Assembly (NCBI RefSeq): GCF_014268495.2
Contig: NZ_CP077087.1
Coordinates: forward strand, 727,001 to 791,000
Length of the DNA: 64,000 nucleotides
Source of the DNA: Pseudomonas monsensis
GTDB lineage: Bacteria; Pseudomonadota; Gammaproteobacteria; Pseudomonadales; Pseudomonadaceae
Direction of reading: 5' to 3'
A program made the position numbers and the translations under genes. The notes beneath the pieces were generated by a model, which saw only the letters and a program-made list of their open reading frames with translations, did not search any database and was not told the origin of the DNA. Positions 55,068 to 63,724 of this stretch are shown piece by piece. The number at the start of each line of letters is the position of its first letter. Positions within the stretch are counted from its first letter, which is position 1.

Positions 55068-56468
55068 ATGAGCGCTCGCAAGCAACAGCTTCTCAAGGCC
55101 CATCGACGCAGCAAGCGTCTGTTTCTCGTGGTCTTTCTGCTGGCGTTGCTGCTGATCGGCTTCCTGGCCGGCTGGTGGCTGGTACCGGTGCTGCTCGTGC
55201 TGGCCTGGGTAGCCCACGAGGCCTGGTTCGCCGATCACTTGTTCTACCGGCCCTCAGACGACTATCACTATGACTTTCCTGCGCATACGGCCCGTCAGTC
55301 GGTCAGCGTGGAGGGCGGCACGGTACGCCTGAGCGAGCCGTTGGCAGCGGGTGAGACGCTTGTTCTCGAGCTGCACGTAAAGGCTCATTGGCTGGGCCGC
55401 TGGCTCGATCCCTGGGTTGAGATCGGCGATGACTGTCAGGCGTTCGAACGAGGCGTCAACGGGCGGCGATTCCTTAATCTGTCCGGGCAGGCCACTGCGC
55501 TGATCCAAGGCACGCTGGCATTGCGCGGACGCTATTGCGCGGTGGCTGCCACAGGCACCCTGTGGGTGATGACCAATCCTGACTATGCCCGCCAGCGGGT
55601 GATGGTCGTGGCCCCTCATGCCGATGATGCCGAGCTGGCCGCATTCGGCCTCTACAGCCGCTGCGAAGACGTCAGCATCGTCACCCTGACTCAGGGCGAA
55701 ATCGAGGCTGAGAACTTCCAGCGTCTGGGGCTGGATCAGGCCCAGGCTGCGCGGTTGAAGGGGCGCTTGCGCAGTTGGGACAGCCTGACGATCCCGCTGT
55801 GGGGCGGCGTGCCTGCCGGGCGTTGCGTGCAGTTGGGCTATTACTGCCTGCAATTGCCGCAGATGGCCAAGGAGCCGACGAAGGCGTTCGGTTCCCGGGA
55901 GTCGCAGGACAGCGACGTGCGCAGCGTCCGTCGACACAATCCACTGTGCCTGCCAGCCGACGTCGATGGTCAGCCGACCTGGCGCAATCTGGTCGCTGAC
56001 CTGGTGGCGCTGCTCGAGCATTACCGCCCTGAAGTGCTTGTGACGCCGCATCCCGAGCTGGATCCGCACAGCGATCACGTGGCGTCGACCCAGGCGCTGC
56101 TTGAGGCGGTTGGCCTGAGCCAGTGGAAACCGACGACCCTGCTGATGTACGCCAACCACCTGCACGACAACGACCGCTGGCCAATGGGCCCGGCCGGCGC
56201 GGGGATTGCCTTGCCGCCGGCGATCGAGCCGCTGCCGGCCGATCGCTTGTGGAGTCCGCTGGTGCCTGCGGATGTGCAACTGGACAAGGCCATGGCGCTG
56301 GCCATGGAGCACGACCTGCAGGGCGGGCAAGTGTTCAAGCGGCAGTTGCGACGCTGGATCCAGCAGGGACTGGCGGGGCGGCGCTGGCCTGTCACGGGCA
56401 GTAACGAATTTTTCCGCAAGGCCGTCCGGCGCCACGAATTGTTCTGGGTGCGCGACCTTTCAGATTGA
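55068..56468 (+). CDS. dnpA: PIG-L family de-N-acetylase DnpA
   Basis: 466 residues. A transmembrane helix pair at about 17-50 is followed by a domain without known motifs, then a PIG-L/LmbE deacetylase from about 180. Zinc-site phrases are PHADDAELAAFG and the later HPELDPHSDHVAS. It probably removes an acetyl group from a sugar of the LPS core. PA5002 (dnpA) mutants show reduced fluoroquinolone persistence. It starts 4 bp after mig-14 at the ATG at 55068. Confidence 0.9.
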   Translation: MSARKQQLLKAHRRSKRLFLVVFLLALLLIGFLAGWWLVPVLLVLAWVAHEAWFADHLFYRPSDDYHYDFPAHTARQSVSVEGGTVRLSEPLAAGETLVLELHVKAHWLGRWLDPWVEIGDDCQAFERGVNGRRFLNLSGQATALIQGTLALRGRYCAVAATGTLWVMTNPDYARQRVMVVAPHADDAELAAFGLYSRCEDVSIVTLTQGEIEAENFQRLGLDQAQAARLKGRLRSWDSLTIPLWGGVPAGRCVQLGYYCLQLPQMAKEPTKAFGSRESQDSDVRSVRRHNPLCLPADVDGQPTWRNLVADLVALLEHYRPEVLVTPHPELDPHSDHVASTQALLEAVGLSQWKPTTLLMYANHLHDNDRWPMGPAGAGIALPPAIEPLPADRLWSPLVPADVQLDKAMALAMEHDLQGGQVFKRQLRRWIQQGLAGRRWPVTGSNEFFRKAVRRHELFWVRDLSD

Positions 56469-56532
56469 GGCGGACGGCGCTTTCCCCTGTGTTAATATCG
56501 CGCCCCTGTTCATTTTGTATGTGGGTTGCTCC

Positions 56533-57954
56533 ATGAAGTTGTCCATGCCGCGTTTCGATCAAGCCCCGGTCTTGGTAGTCGGCGATGTCATGCTCGACCG
56601 TTACTGGCATGGCGGAACCTCACGGATTTCCCCTGAGGCGCCGGTGCCGGTGGTCAAGGTCGAGCAGATCGAAGATCGTCCGGGCGGTGCCGCGAACGTT
56701 GCCTTGAACATTGCCGCGCTGGGTGCGCCGGCGTCCCTGGTCGGTGTGACCGGTGACGACGAAGCCGCCGACAGCCTGAGCAACAGTCTCAAGGGAGCGG
56801 GCGTACGCGCCCTGTTTCAGCGCATTGCGCATCAGCCAACCATCGTCAAGCTGCGGGTCATGAGCCGGCACCAGCAATTGCTGCGTATCGACTTCGAAGA
56901 ACCGTTCGCCACCGACGCCCTGGCGCTCGGCACACAGGTCGACGACCTGCTCGAAGGCATCAAGGTGCTGGTCCTTTCCGACTACGGCAAAGGTGCGCTG
57001 AAAAACCATCAGGCCCTGATCCAGGCGGCCCGGGCGAAAAACATACCGGTGCTGGCCGACCCGAAGGGCAAGGACTTCACCATCTACCGCGGGGCCAGCC
57101 TGCTCACGCCAAACCTCAGCGAGTTCGAGACCATCGTCGGCGGTTGTGCCGATGAGCACGAACTGGTGAGCAAGGGCGCGGCGCTGATGCACGACCTCGA
57201 GCTCGGTGCGCTGCTGGTGACCCGTGGCGAACACGGCATGACCCTGCTGCGTCCGGATCACCCGGCCTTGCACCTGCCGGCCCGTGCCCGCGAAGTGTTC
57301 GATGTCACCGGTGCCGGTGACACGGTCATTTCTACCCTGGCCGCCGCAATCGCCGCCGGTGAAGAGTTGCCCCACGCCGTCGCGCTGGCCAATCTGGCCG
57401 CCGGCATTGTGGTGGGCAAACTCGGTACGGCTGCCATCAGTGCGCCGGAACTGCGTCGCGCCATTCAGCGTGAAGAAGGCTCCGAGCGTGGTGTTCTGGG
57501 CCTCGAGCAATTGGTGCTGGCCGTGGCCGACGCCCGGGCACACAACGAACGGATTGTCTTCACCAACGGCTGTTTCGACATCCTGCATGCCGGGCATGTG
57601 ACCTATCTGGAACAGGCGCGGGCCCAGGGCGATCGGCTGATTGTCGCGGTCAACGACGACGCCTCGGTCAGCCGCCTGAAAGGGCCGGGCCGCCCGATCA
57701 ACAGTGTCGACCGGCGCATGGCCGTACTGGCAGGCCTCGGGGCAGTGGACTGGGTGATCAGTTTCCCCGAAGGCACTCCGGAAAACCTGCTGCGTGAAGT
57801 CAAGCCGGATGTGCTGGTCAAGGGGGGCGACTACGGGATTGATCAGGTAGTCGGTGCTGATATCGTGACCGCGTATGGTGGCACGGTGAAAGTGCTTGGA
57901 CTGGTGGAAAACAGCTCGACAACTGCGATTGTCGAGAAGATTCGCAGTCGTTGA
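56533..57954 (+). CDS. hldE: Bifunctional heptose-7-phosphate kinase/adenylyltransferase HldE (RfaE)
   Basis: 473 residues. The N-terminal ribokinase-type domain (residues 1-320) contains RPGGAANVALNIAALG and the catalytic DVTGAGDTV. The C-terminal nucleotidyltransferase (about 340-473) has NGCFDILHAGHVTYL. It makes ADP-heptose precursors used by WaaC and WaaF. ATG at 56533, 64 bp after dnpA, with GTTAATAT upstream as a possible -10 box. Confidence 0.97.
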   Translation: MKLSMPRFDQAPVLVVGDVMLDRYWHGGTSRISPEAPVPVVKVEQIEDRPGGAANVALNIAALGAPASLVGVTGDDEAADSLSNSLKGAGVRALFQRIAHQPTIVKLRVMSRHQQLLRIDFEEPFATDALALGTQVDDLLEGIKVLVLSDYGKGALKNHQALIQAARAKNIPVLADPKGKDFTIYRGASLLTPNLSEFETIVGGCADEHELVSKGAALMHDLELGALLVTRGEHGMTLLRPDHPALHLPARAREVFDVTGAGDTVISTLAAAIAAGEELPHAVALANLAAGIVVGKLGTAAISAPELRRAIQREEGSERGVLGLEQLVLAVADARAHNERIVFTNGCFDILHAGHVTYLEQARAQGDRLIVAVNDDASVSRLKGPGRPINSVDRRMAVLAGLGAVDWVISFPEGTPENLLREVKPDVLVKGGDYGIDQVVGADIVTAYGGTVKVLGLVENSSTTAIVEKIRSR

Positions 57955-58085
57955 TCCCGATGAATTCTTACCGATGTGTACGGCGTGTGAACGGATTTTG
58001 CCTTGGGGATCTCATCGTTTCCGTTGATGCAGGCTGCCATGAATCCGATGCGCTTGCCTGCCTGCGCCGCGTGGTCAATTAATTT

Positions 58086-59060
58086 ATGAAAGTCATGCTC
58101 CTGGTGATGGACGAACAGCGGGTCATTCTCGACCGGCTCTACGACATCGTGCAGCAGAACTGTGATGAGTGTTTGATCTATCGTTTGAGCAAGCAGCAGC
58201 AGTTGAATCTGGGCTCGTTTCTGGCTTCGGTGGATTACCAGACCTTCGACCGCGTGGTGATTTTCTCCCGGGTCAAGCGTCTGGCCACGCAACTGCAGGT
58301 GCTCAAATGCATCCCCGGGCTGATCTTCCTCGAGCACGACGCCTATCAGAACTACATGCCGGCGAGTAAGTATCGCGGCGTGTATTCGCGTCTTTATCGC
58401 CGTTTGCCAAGTTGCCGGGCGCTGGTGTCCGGTGCCGTCGTTGCCCGCAAGATGCTGGCCGAAGGCATCGACACGGTGTTCGTTTCCAAAGGTTATGACG
58501 AGCAGATGCTGCGCAACACCGGTGCGGTGCGCGACATTCCGCTCGGCTTTCTCGGCAGCCTGAAAAGCACCGAGTACGCCCAGCGCAAGGCACTGCTGGA
58601 GTCGCTCTCCAAGCGCACCGGCATGCTGGTCACCCGCACCCAGTCGGGCGCGGAATACCTGGAGACGCTCAACCGCATCAAGATCTTCGTCAGCGCCGAC
58701 ATCGGCATGAACGAGTTCATGATCAAGAACTTCGAAGCCATGGCCTGTGGGTGCGTGTTGCTGGCGTGGAGTCAGGGCGAAGAGGATCAGTTGCTGGGCT
58801 TCGAGGACATGCACAACACGGTGTTCTATCGCAGCGAAGACGAGGCGGTGGAGAAGATCAAACTGCTGCAGGACAACCCCGAGCTGGCCGAAGGTATTGC
58901 CCGCAATGGCCAGGCGTTTGCCGAAAGTCGCTATTCCTTCGCCCGTGTCGGTCAGGCCCTCGCCACCGAAATCCAGCGCGAAATGCGCCCATGGCAGCCG
59001 CCTTCGGCGTTCACCCGGTTCTGGGTGAAGTTGCGCTACGGCATGAAGGTGCCGGTCTGA
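58086..59060 (+). CDS. Glycosyltransferase, Ssg-like
   Basis: 324 residues with a GT-B fold. The donor-domain segment SADIGMNEFMIKNFEAMACG is typical of Glyco_trans_1_2 enzymes. Length, context and N-terminus (MKVMLLVMDEQRVILDRLYD) resemble Ssg, a cell-surface sugar glycosyltransferase of Pseudomonas encoded beside dnpA in PAO1; this naming is from memory and not certain. No signal peptide, so it should act in the cytoplasm on LPS outer core or O-polysaccharide. It is followed without a gap by the next gene. Confidence 0.82.
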   Translation: MKVMLLVMDEQRVILDRLYDIVQQNCDECLIYRLSKQQQLNLGSFLASVDYQTFDRVVIFSRVKRLATQLQVLKCIPGLIFLEHDAYQNYMPASKYRGVYSRLYRRLPSCRALVSGAVVARKMLAEGIDTVFVSKGYDEQMLRNTGAVRDIPLGFLGSLKSTEYAQRKALLESLSKRTGMLVTRTQSGAEYLETLNRIKIFVSADIGMNEFMIKNFEAMACGCVLLAWSQGEEDQLLGFEDMHNTVFYRSEDEAVEKIKLLQDNPELAEGIARNGQAFAESRYSFARVGQALATEIQREMRPWQPPSAFTRFWVKLRYGMKVPV

Positions 59061-59747
59061 ATGATGGATGAGCACATGGCGCTGGATGCGCTGCCGGGTG
59101 GTGACCAATCGGTTCTGCAAGCCTTGCCCGAAGCGCTGCGCACGTGCCTGAGCCGTGCGGCGCGGGTGGTGCTGATCGCCAACAACCCGGCCATCACCGC
59201 GGCGGATTTTCAGGCGCTGGACATCGGCGCCGATGACATCGTCGTCAGCTTCAATACCTGCATCAAGGCACCGCTGCTCAACGCGCAAAGCGTGAATGTC
59301 TTCGTGCATGGCTACAACGCGCCGGACGCCTACTTTTTTGGTCTGCCTTACGGCCCCGACGTGCAGCGGCTGATCGAGCGGGCGGGCGAACGCTGTTTCA
59401 CCATGCTCGTCGGCTGCGCTGCACCGATGTGCCCGTTGCCACAGGTGGCCATGTATTGGGACCGCATCCCGTTGCCGCCGCTGTGGAATTACCCGGTCGA
59501 CCGGCCAGGGGGCAAGCGCTACGTCGGGCCCTCCACCGGCTTCAATACGCTGGTGCTGTTCGACTGGTTGCGCGGTCACGCCGGTTACACCTATCAGCTC
59601 CTGACCCTGGGGTTTTCCAACGAGGCGGGAAAATTGTGGGGCGGTCACGCCTGGGATTACGAGCGCGACTGGCTGCAGAAATCGGACATCATCGTGGTGC
59701 CACTGCAACCCCGCCGCTGGTGGCAAAAGCTGTTTCGCCAGCGATAA
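59061..59747 (+). CDS. Unknown protein with sialyltransferase-like motif
   Basis: 228 residues, soluble. It has an N-terminal Rossmann-like strand and loop (ARVVLIANNPAI), the phrase VVSFNTCIKAPLL, and later KRYVGPSTGFNTLVLFDWL followed by LTLGFSNEAGKLWGGHAWDY. The arrangement of an N-terminal nucleotide-type loop, S/T-F-N and G-x-S-T-G-F resembles the sialyl motifs of GT29-type transferases, but I cannot confirm this. It starts at ATG 59061, directly after the previous stop, and lies in a sugar-transfer cluster. A glycosyltransferase is the most likely role. Confidence 0.7.
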   Translation: MMDEHMALDALPGGDQSVLQALPEALRTCLSRAARVVLIANNPAITAADFQALDIGADDIVVSFNTCIKAPLLNAQSVNVFVHGYNAPDAYFFGLPYGPDVQRLIERAGERCFTMLVGCAAPMCPLPQVAMYWDRIPLPPLWNYPVDRPGGKRYVGPSTGFNTLVLFDWLRGHAGYTYQLLTLGFSNEAGKLWGGHAWDYERDWLQKSDIIVVPLQPRRWWQKLFRQR

Positions 59748-59798
59748 GCGGTGCCGCATTGCCGGCAGGCCCGAACTACTTTCAAAAGGTGCTGTTGA

Positions 59799-60599
59799 GT
59801 GTTGAAAATTGCCGTGGCGTTTTTCGGGATTCCGAGAAATTCGTCGATCTGTTTCCCCTCCATCGAACAGAACGTGCTGGCGCAGTTGCCTGCGGGCAGC
59901 GACGTAAAGTGCTTTTATCACCTGTATAAAATCGATGAAGTGCAGAACACCCGTTCTGGCGAAAAAGGCGAACTGGCGGCGGACAACTACCAACCCTTCG
60001 AGTCGATGTCCGGCGGGCTGACCTCGACCGAGGGCGTACTGGAGCGCTGGGATTTCGAACAGGTCAAGGCTCAGGGCGATACCTGGGGCGATGACTATGC
60101 GTCGCTGCGCAACCTGATCTATCAGCTCAACTCGCTGCACACCGTCACCGGCATGATCGAACCGTTCAACCCGGATTTCGTCGTGTTCGTGCGACCGGAC
60201 AATTTCTTCCACAACGCGTTGCCCGGTTATGTGTTCAACCATGCGCAGGCGCGACGCCACAACGCGTACATTCCGGACTGGCAGTGGTGGGGCGGGCTGA
60301 ACGATCGCTTTGCCATTTGCGGGCGCGATACCTATGTCGCCTATGGCAAGCGCATCGAGCGTATTTTCGATTTCTGCAAGGCGACGGGGCGCAAGCTGCA
60401 TTCCGAGCGTCTGCTCAAGTACGCGCTGCTAGAGGCGGGTGCCAAGGTCTGCACGTTGCCGACCCAGGCCTCGCGTGTACGGATTACCGGGGCGTTTGCC
60501 GAAGAATCGTTCTCGCCCAAGCGCGGCATGGGCAAGCGCGAAAACCGCTATTTCCACTTCTTCGCCACGCTGCGCACCTGGATGGATCGCCGGCGCTAG
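59799..60599 (+). CDS. Putative glycosyltransferase-like protein, 266 residues
   Basis: The opening VLKIAVAFFGIPRNSSICFP, then LPAGSDVKCFYHLYK and a central FNPDFVVFVRPDNFFHNAL follow the plan of several bacterial polysaccharide-biosynthesis families, where a short N-terminal strand (AxxFxGxPR) and a later R-x-D motif mark a GT-A-like fold. I do not recognise the exact family. The start is GTG at 59799 or TTG at 59802. It is the last gene of the LPS-region run; the next gene converges on it with a 3-bp gap. Confidence 0.7.
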   Translation: MLKIAVAFFGIPRNSSICFPSIEQNVLAQLPAGSDVKCFYHLYKIDEVQNTRSGEKGELAADNYQPFESMSGGLTSTEGVLERWDFEQVKAQGDTWGDDYASLRNLIYQLNSLHTVTGMIEPFNPDFVVFVRPDNFFHNALPGYVFNHAQARRHNAYIPDWQWWGGLNDRFAICGRDTYVAYGKRIERIFDFCKATGRKLHSERLLKYALLEAGAKVCTLPTQASRVRITGAFAEESFSPKRGMGKRENRYFHFFATLRTWMDRRR

Positions 60600-60602
60600 C
60601 GG

Positions 60603-61568
60603 CTATTTGCTCGCGCGCTTTTTGCCCAGACCGACCAGCCGCAGCGCCTTGATGCTCAACTGCTTGAGGCCCTGACGCGGGGCTTTCGCCGGTTGCAGGC
60701 CCTGTTGCACCAGCCAGTCCTTCCAGCGAATTCGCTCTTCGCGCACGACCCAGCCGGTCTGCGTGGCGAAGCTTTCGGCCAGATACAGGCCACGCGTGCC
60801 GGCCGGCACAAGTTTGTCGCGCTTGAGGGTGTAGAGCTCGGCCAGCGGCGCGCCATCCTTGAGCGGCATCAGGTACAGATCCGGGCGTTTGCGGTCCAGC
60901 CGCGCGACCAGTTGATCGCCCTCCAGACGTTCATCGACATGAAACAGGCTCAGGGATTTGGCTTCCTTGGGCACGTCCAGGCGCAGGTCGTAGATCAATT
61001 GCAGCGATGCCGTCGGCAGATGTACATAAGCCCGCGGCCGTTCGACCAATTGCAGATTGGCGCAACGTATCGGCCGCGCCGATCCGGACAACGGGGTCAG
61101 GCGAAACGGCAACGCCTCGCGATAGTGCAGGGCCGAGGCGTAGGGCGCCGGCAGCCAGGTGTCGTTGAAGCGCCCCCCGAGCCAGCCTTCCGGCGTCTCC
61201 AGCAGGCACTCTTCAGCGATTTCCTGAATGGCCGTGTGCAGCGGAATGTTCAGTTCGTGAGCCGGCACATAACCGGAAATCAGTTTCAGTACCACGTCGC
61301 CGCGATCCTGCCGCCGCTGGCGCACCAGCACCCAGTAATCGCGATTCTGCCAGTGCAGGGTCAGACGCACCGAGACCCCGAGATTGGCCAGCTCCAGCGA
61401 GAAGCGTTCGGTGTCGGCGACACTCACCGGTTTGCGTCGCTGCAACGTCTGGGCGAAGTTCAGCGGCATGCCGACGCTCTGATAGGCCAAGCCGTCGGGC
61501 GTGGCTTCGACGAACAGGGGCAGGGTCTTGAAGTTGCTCGGGTTCTTTCTGATGAGCGTGCGCGGCAT
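60603..61568 (-). CDS. Conserved hypothetical protein with Nudix-like box
   Basis: 321 residues, soluble. The segment GYVPAHELNIPLHTAIQEIAEECLL (residues about 94-118) approaches a Nudix box: G-x5-E, then nine instead of seven residues, then QEIAEE in place of RE-U-x-EE. The catalytic glutamates are kept. The C-terminus is basic (LVGLGKKRASK). It precedes the aldo/keto reductase gene position of PAO1 and runs the same way as its neighbours, with a 31-bp gap from the aldo/keto reductase. Hydrolysis of a nucleoside diphosphate derivative is possible but unproven. Confidence 0.75.
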   Translation of the reverse strand: MPRTLIRKNPSNFKTLPLFVEATPDGLAYQSVGMPLNFAQTLQRRKPVSVADTERFSLELANLGVSVRLTLHWQNRDYWVLVRQRRQDRGDVVLKLISGYVPAHELNIPLHTAIQEIAEECLLETPEGWLGGRFNDTWLPAPYASALHYREALPFRLTPLSGSARPIRCANLQLVERPRAYVHLPTASLQLIYDLRLDVPKEAKSLSLFHVDERLEGDQLVARLDRKRPDLYLMPLKDGAPLAELYTLKRDKLVPAGTRGLYLAESFATQTGWVVREERIRWKDWLVQQGLQPAKAPRQGLKQLSIKALRLVGLGKKRASK

Positions 61569-61599
61569 ATCGGCTCCTGCTTAAGGCCGCGAAGCGGCG

Positions 61600-62412
61600 T
61601 CAGTGACCACGAAGGACCCGGGCAACGGTCGCAACGTTATGGGCGAGGTGCAGCGGATTGATCGTTCCGACAATAGCACTGGCCACGCCAGGCTTCGCAA
61701 ACAGCAACTCGAAGCTGGCACGCACCGGATCCACTCCCGGGCTCAGGCACACGTGGCCGCTGGCCAGGGCTTTCTTCACCAGAATGGCTTTGCCGTGGGC
61801 AGCAGCATAGTCAATGACTGCCTTCTCGTTCTGTTCGTTCAGATTGTAGGTGACCATCGCGCAGTCCCCTTGCTCCAGCGCCTTGAGCCCGCCTTCGACG
61901 GTTTTGCCGGAGAAGCCGAAGCCGCGAATCTTGCCCTCGGCCTTGAGCGCCGCCAGCGTGGCGTAGACCTCTTCGTGTTCGAGGATGGCCATGTCATTGC
62001 CGTCAGAGTGCACCAGGACCAGGTCGATAGAATCCGTTTCCAGACGTTGCAGGCTGCGTTCCACTGACCTGCGCGTGTGCGCCGCGCTGAAGTCGTGGCG
62101 CGACAGGCCGTCGGCAAATTCCTCGCCGACCTTGCTGACGATCACCCAGTCCTCGCGCTGGCCACGCAGCAGCGGGCCGAGGCGTTCTTCGCTGCGGCCG
62201 TAAGCCGGCGCGGTGTCGATCAGGTTGATGCCCAGCTCGCGTGCCTGCCTGAGCAGCATGCGCGCAGCCTCGTCATCGGGAATCTGGAACCCGTTGGGGT
62301 ATTTCACGCCTTGGTCGCGGCCCAGTTTCACTGTGCCCAGGCCCAGCGGCGAAACCGTCAGGCCGGTGCTGCCCAATGGGCGATGGAGATCATGCAGAGT
62401 CGCGATACTCAT
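61600..62412 (-). CDS. Aldo/keto reductase
   Basis: 270 residues, slightly short for the family. The (beta/alpha)8 barrel phrases are GINLIDTAPAYGRSEERLG (active-site Asp and Tyr), WVIVSKVGEE (Lys) and DLVLVHSDG (His), so the catalytic tetrad is complete. The C-terminal loop that sets substrate choice is short. NADPH-dependent carbonyl reduction is expected; the substrate is unknown. Its ATG overlaps the stop of the upstream FAD oxidoreductase by 4 bp (ATGA). Confidence 0.9.
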   Translation of the reverse strand: MSIATLHDLHRPLGSTGLTVSPLGLGTVKLGRDQGVKYPNGFQIPDDEAARMLLRQARELGINLIDTAPAYGRSEERLGPLLRGQREDWVIVSKVGEEFADGLSRHDFSAAHTRRSVERSLQRLETDSIDLVLVHSDGNDMAILEHEEVYATLAALKAEGKIRGFGFSGKTVEGGLKALEQGDCAMVTYNLNEQNEKAVIDYAAAHGKAILVKKALASGHVCLSPGVDPVRASFELLFAKPGVASAIVGTINPLHLAHNVATVARVLRGH

Positions 62413-63584
62413 GGCAGCAGTTGCTCCCAGGCAGCAATGCCCATCGGTGGTTTCGGCAGTGCCGGCAGGGGTTCGGTGGCATGTGGCTGGATGCCGTCGC
62501 GCTGCAAGGAGGCGATCACGCGGTCGGCAAAGTCCGGTGCCAGTGCCAGTTTCGTCGGCCAGCCCACCAGCAAGCGGCCCTCGTCAGCGAGGAACGCGTT
62601 ATCCGGACGTGTCAGGCCGGTTTGCAGCGGCTCGGCACGGTCGACCCGCAGCGTCGCCCATTGCGTGGTGCCAAGGTCGATCCACGGTAGCAATTGCGCG
62701 ATTTCCTTTTGCGCGGTGGCGATCTGCTCGGCGGGCTCGCGGGCGACACCTTCGCTTTCGGCGATGTCACCGCCCATGTACCAGACCCACTGACCGTCAG
62801 CGGCCGGGTGGGTGGTCACGGTGATGCGCGGCTTGGTGCCGCCGCCCAGGCAATGGGCGTAGAGCGGTTTCAGCCCCGGGCCTTTGGCGATGATCATGTG
62901 CAGCGGCCGGCGCTGCATGGCCGGCTGGCTCAGGCCCAGGGCCTCAAGCAGTTGCGCGGTACCGGCGCCAGCGCTGAGGACGATGCGCTGGGCGCGGATC
63001 TCGCGACCGTCGACCTGCAGACCGACCAGCACTCCCGCCTCCAGCAGCGGCTCGATGGTTTGCCCGGCGAGCAGGCCGTCACCGGCCAGATCGGCCAGGC
63101 GCGCAATCAGGCTCGGCACATCCACCACCAGTTCGGCGAGGCGGTAGACCTTGCCCTTGAAGCGCTTGTCTTGCAGGGCCGGCGGCAATTGCTCGCCCTT
63201 GACCTGATCGACCCGGCCACGCACGGCCTTGCTGGCGAAGAAACTGGTGAGGTTGCCGGCCAGGGTGCCGGGTGACCACAGGTAATGAGCCTCGGACAGC
63301 AGGCGCACGCCGGACAGGTCCAGCTCGCCATGGCCGGCGAGGGCTTCACGCCAGCGGCGCGGCATGTCGGCGATGGCTTCGGAGGCGCCGGTCAGGGCGC
63401 CGTGCAACGCGTACTTGGCGCCGCCGTGGATGATGCCCTGCGACTTCACTGTCTGCCCGCCGCCGAGGCTGGCGCTTTCCACCAGCACGGTCGCAAACCC
63501 CTGACGGCGCAGACGCGCGTTCAGCCAGAGGCCGGCGACACCAGCGCCGACAATCAGAACGTCGGTGGAAATAACGGATGGCAT
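62409..63584 (-). CDS. FAD-dependent oxidoreductase (DAO/DadA-like)
   Basis: 391 residues. The N-terminal dinucleotide site is VLIVGAGVAGLWLNARL, and a DAO-type substrate domain follows (RIVLSAGAGTAQLLEALGL, AHCLGGGTKPRITVT). The start at 63584 (MPSVISTDV) follows GAGGT. It oxidises an unknown amine, hydroxy or glycerol-type compound. It is coupled to the aldo/keto reductase gene, so both may serve one pathway. The same pair occurs in P. aeruginosa. Confidence 0.88.
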   Translation of the reverse strand: MPSVISTDVLIVGAGVAGLWLNARLRRQGFATVLVESASLGGGQTVKSQGIIHGGAKYALHGALTGASEAIADMPRRWREALAGHGELDLSGVRLLSEAHYLWSPGTLAGNLTSFFASKAVRGRVDQVKGEQLPPALQDKRFKGKVYRLAELVVDVPSLIARLADLAGDGLLAGQTIEPLLEAGVLVGLQVDGREIRAQRIVLSAGAGTAQLLEALGLSQPAMQRRPLHMIIAKGPGLKPLYAHCLGGGTKPRITVTTHPAADGQWVWYMGGDIAESEGVAREPAEQIATAQKEIAQLLPWIDLGTTQWATLRVDRAEPLQTGLTRPDNAFLADEGRLLVGWPTKLALAPDFADRVIASLQRDGIQPHATEPLPALPKPPMGIAAWEQLLP

Positions 63585-63676
63585 GCAACGACCTCAGTGT
63601 TCAAGACGAGGGCGCAGTATACAGACTCGGGAAAGAGGGGGATTTGTCGATGATCAACAGCCGTGGCGCAAAAGCA

Positions 63677-63705
63677 CTGTGGGAGCGAGCAGGCCCGCCC
63701 CACAG
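63677..63705. repeat. Shrunken REPIN
   Basis: CTGTGGGAGCGAGC on one side and CCCACAG on the other, with only about 8 bp between. It looks like a REPIN that lost most of one arm and its loop. It sits between the FAD oxidoreductase and SMR genes. Confidence 0.7.
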
Positions 63706-63724
63706 GGGAGGTGTGCAGTGCAGG

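Noticed and set aside
57843..60401. Long minus-strand open frame across the genes after hldE
   Set aside because: It runs through the end of hldE and three plus-strand genes with proper starts and glycosyltransferase features; the minus frame resembles no protein I know.
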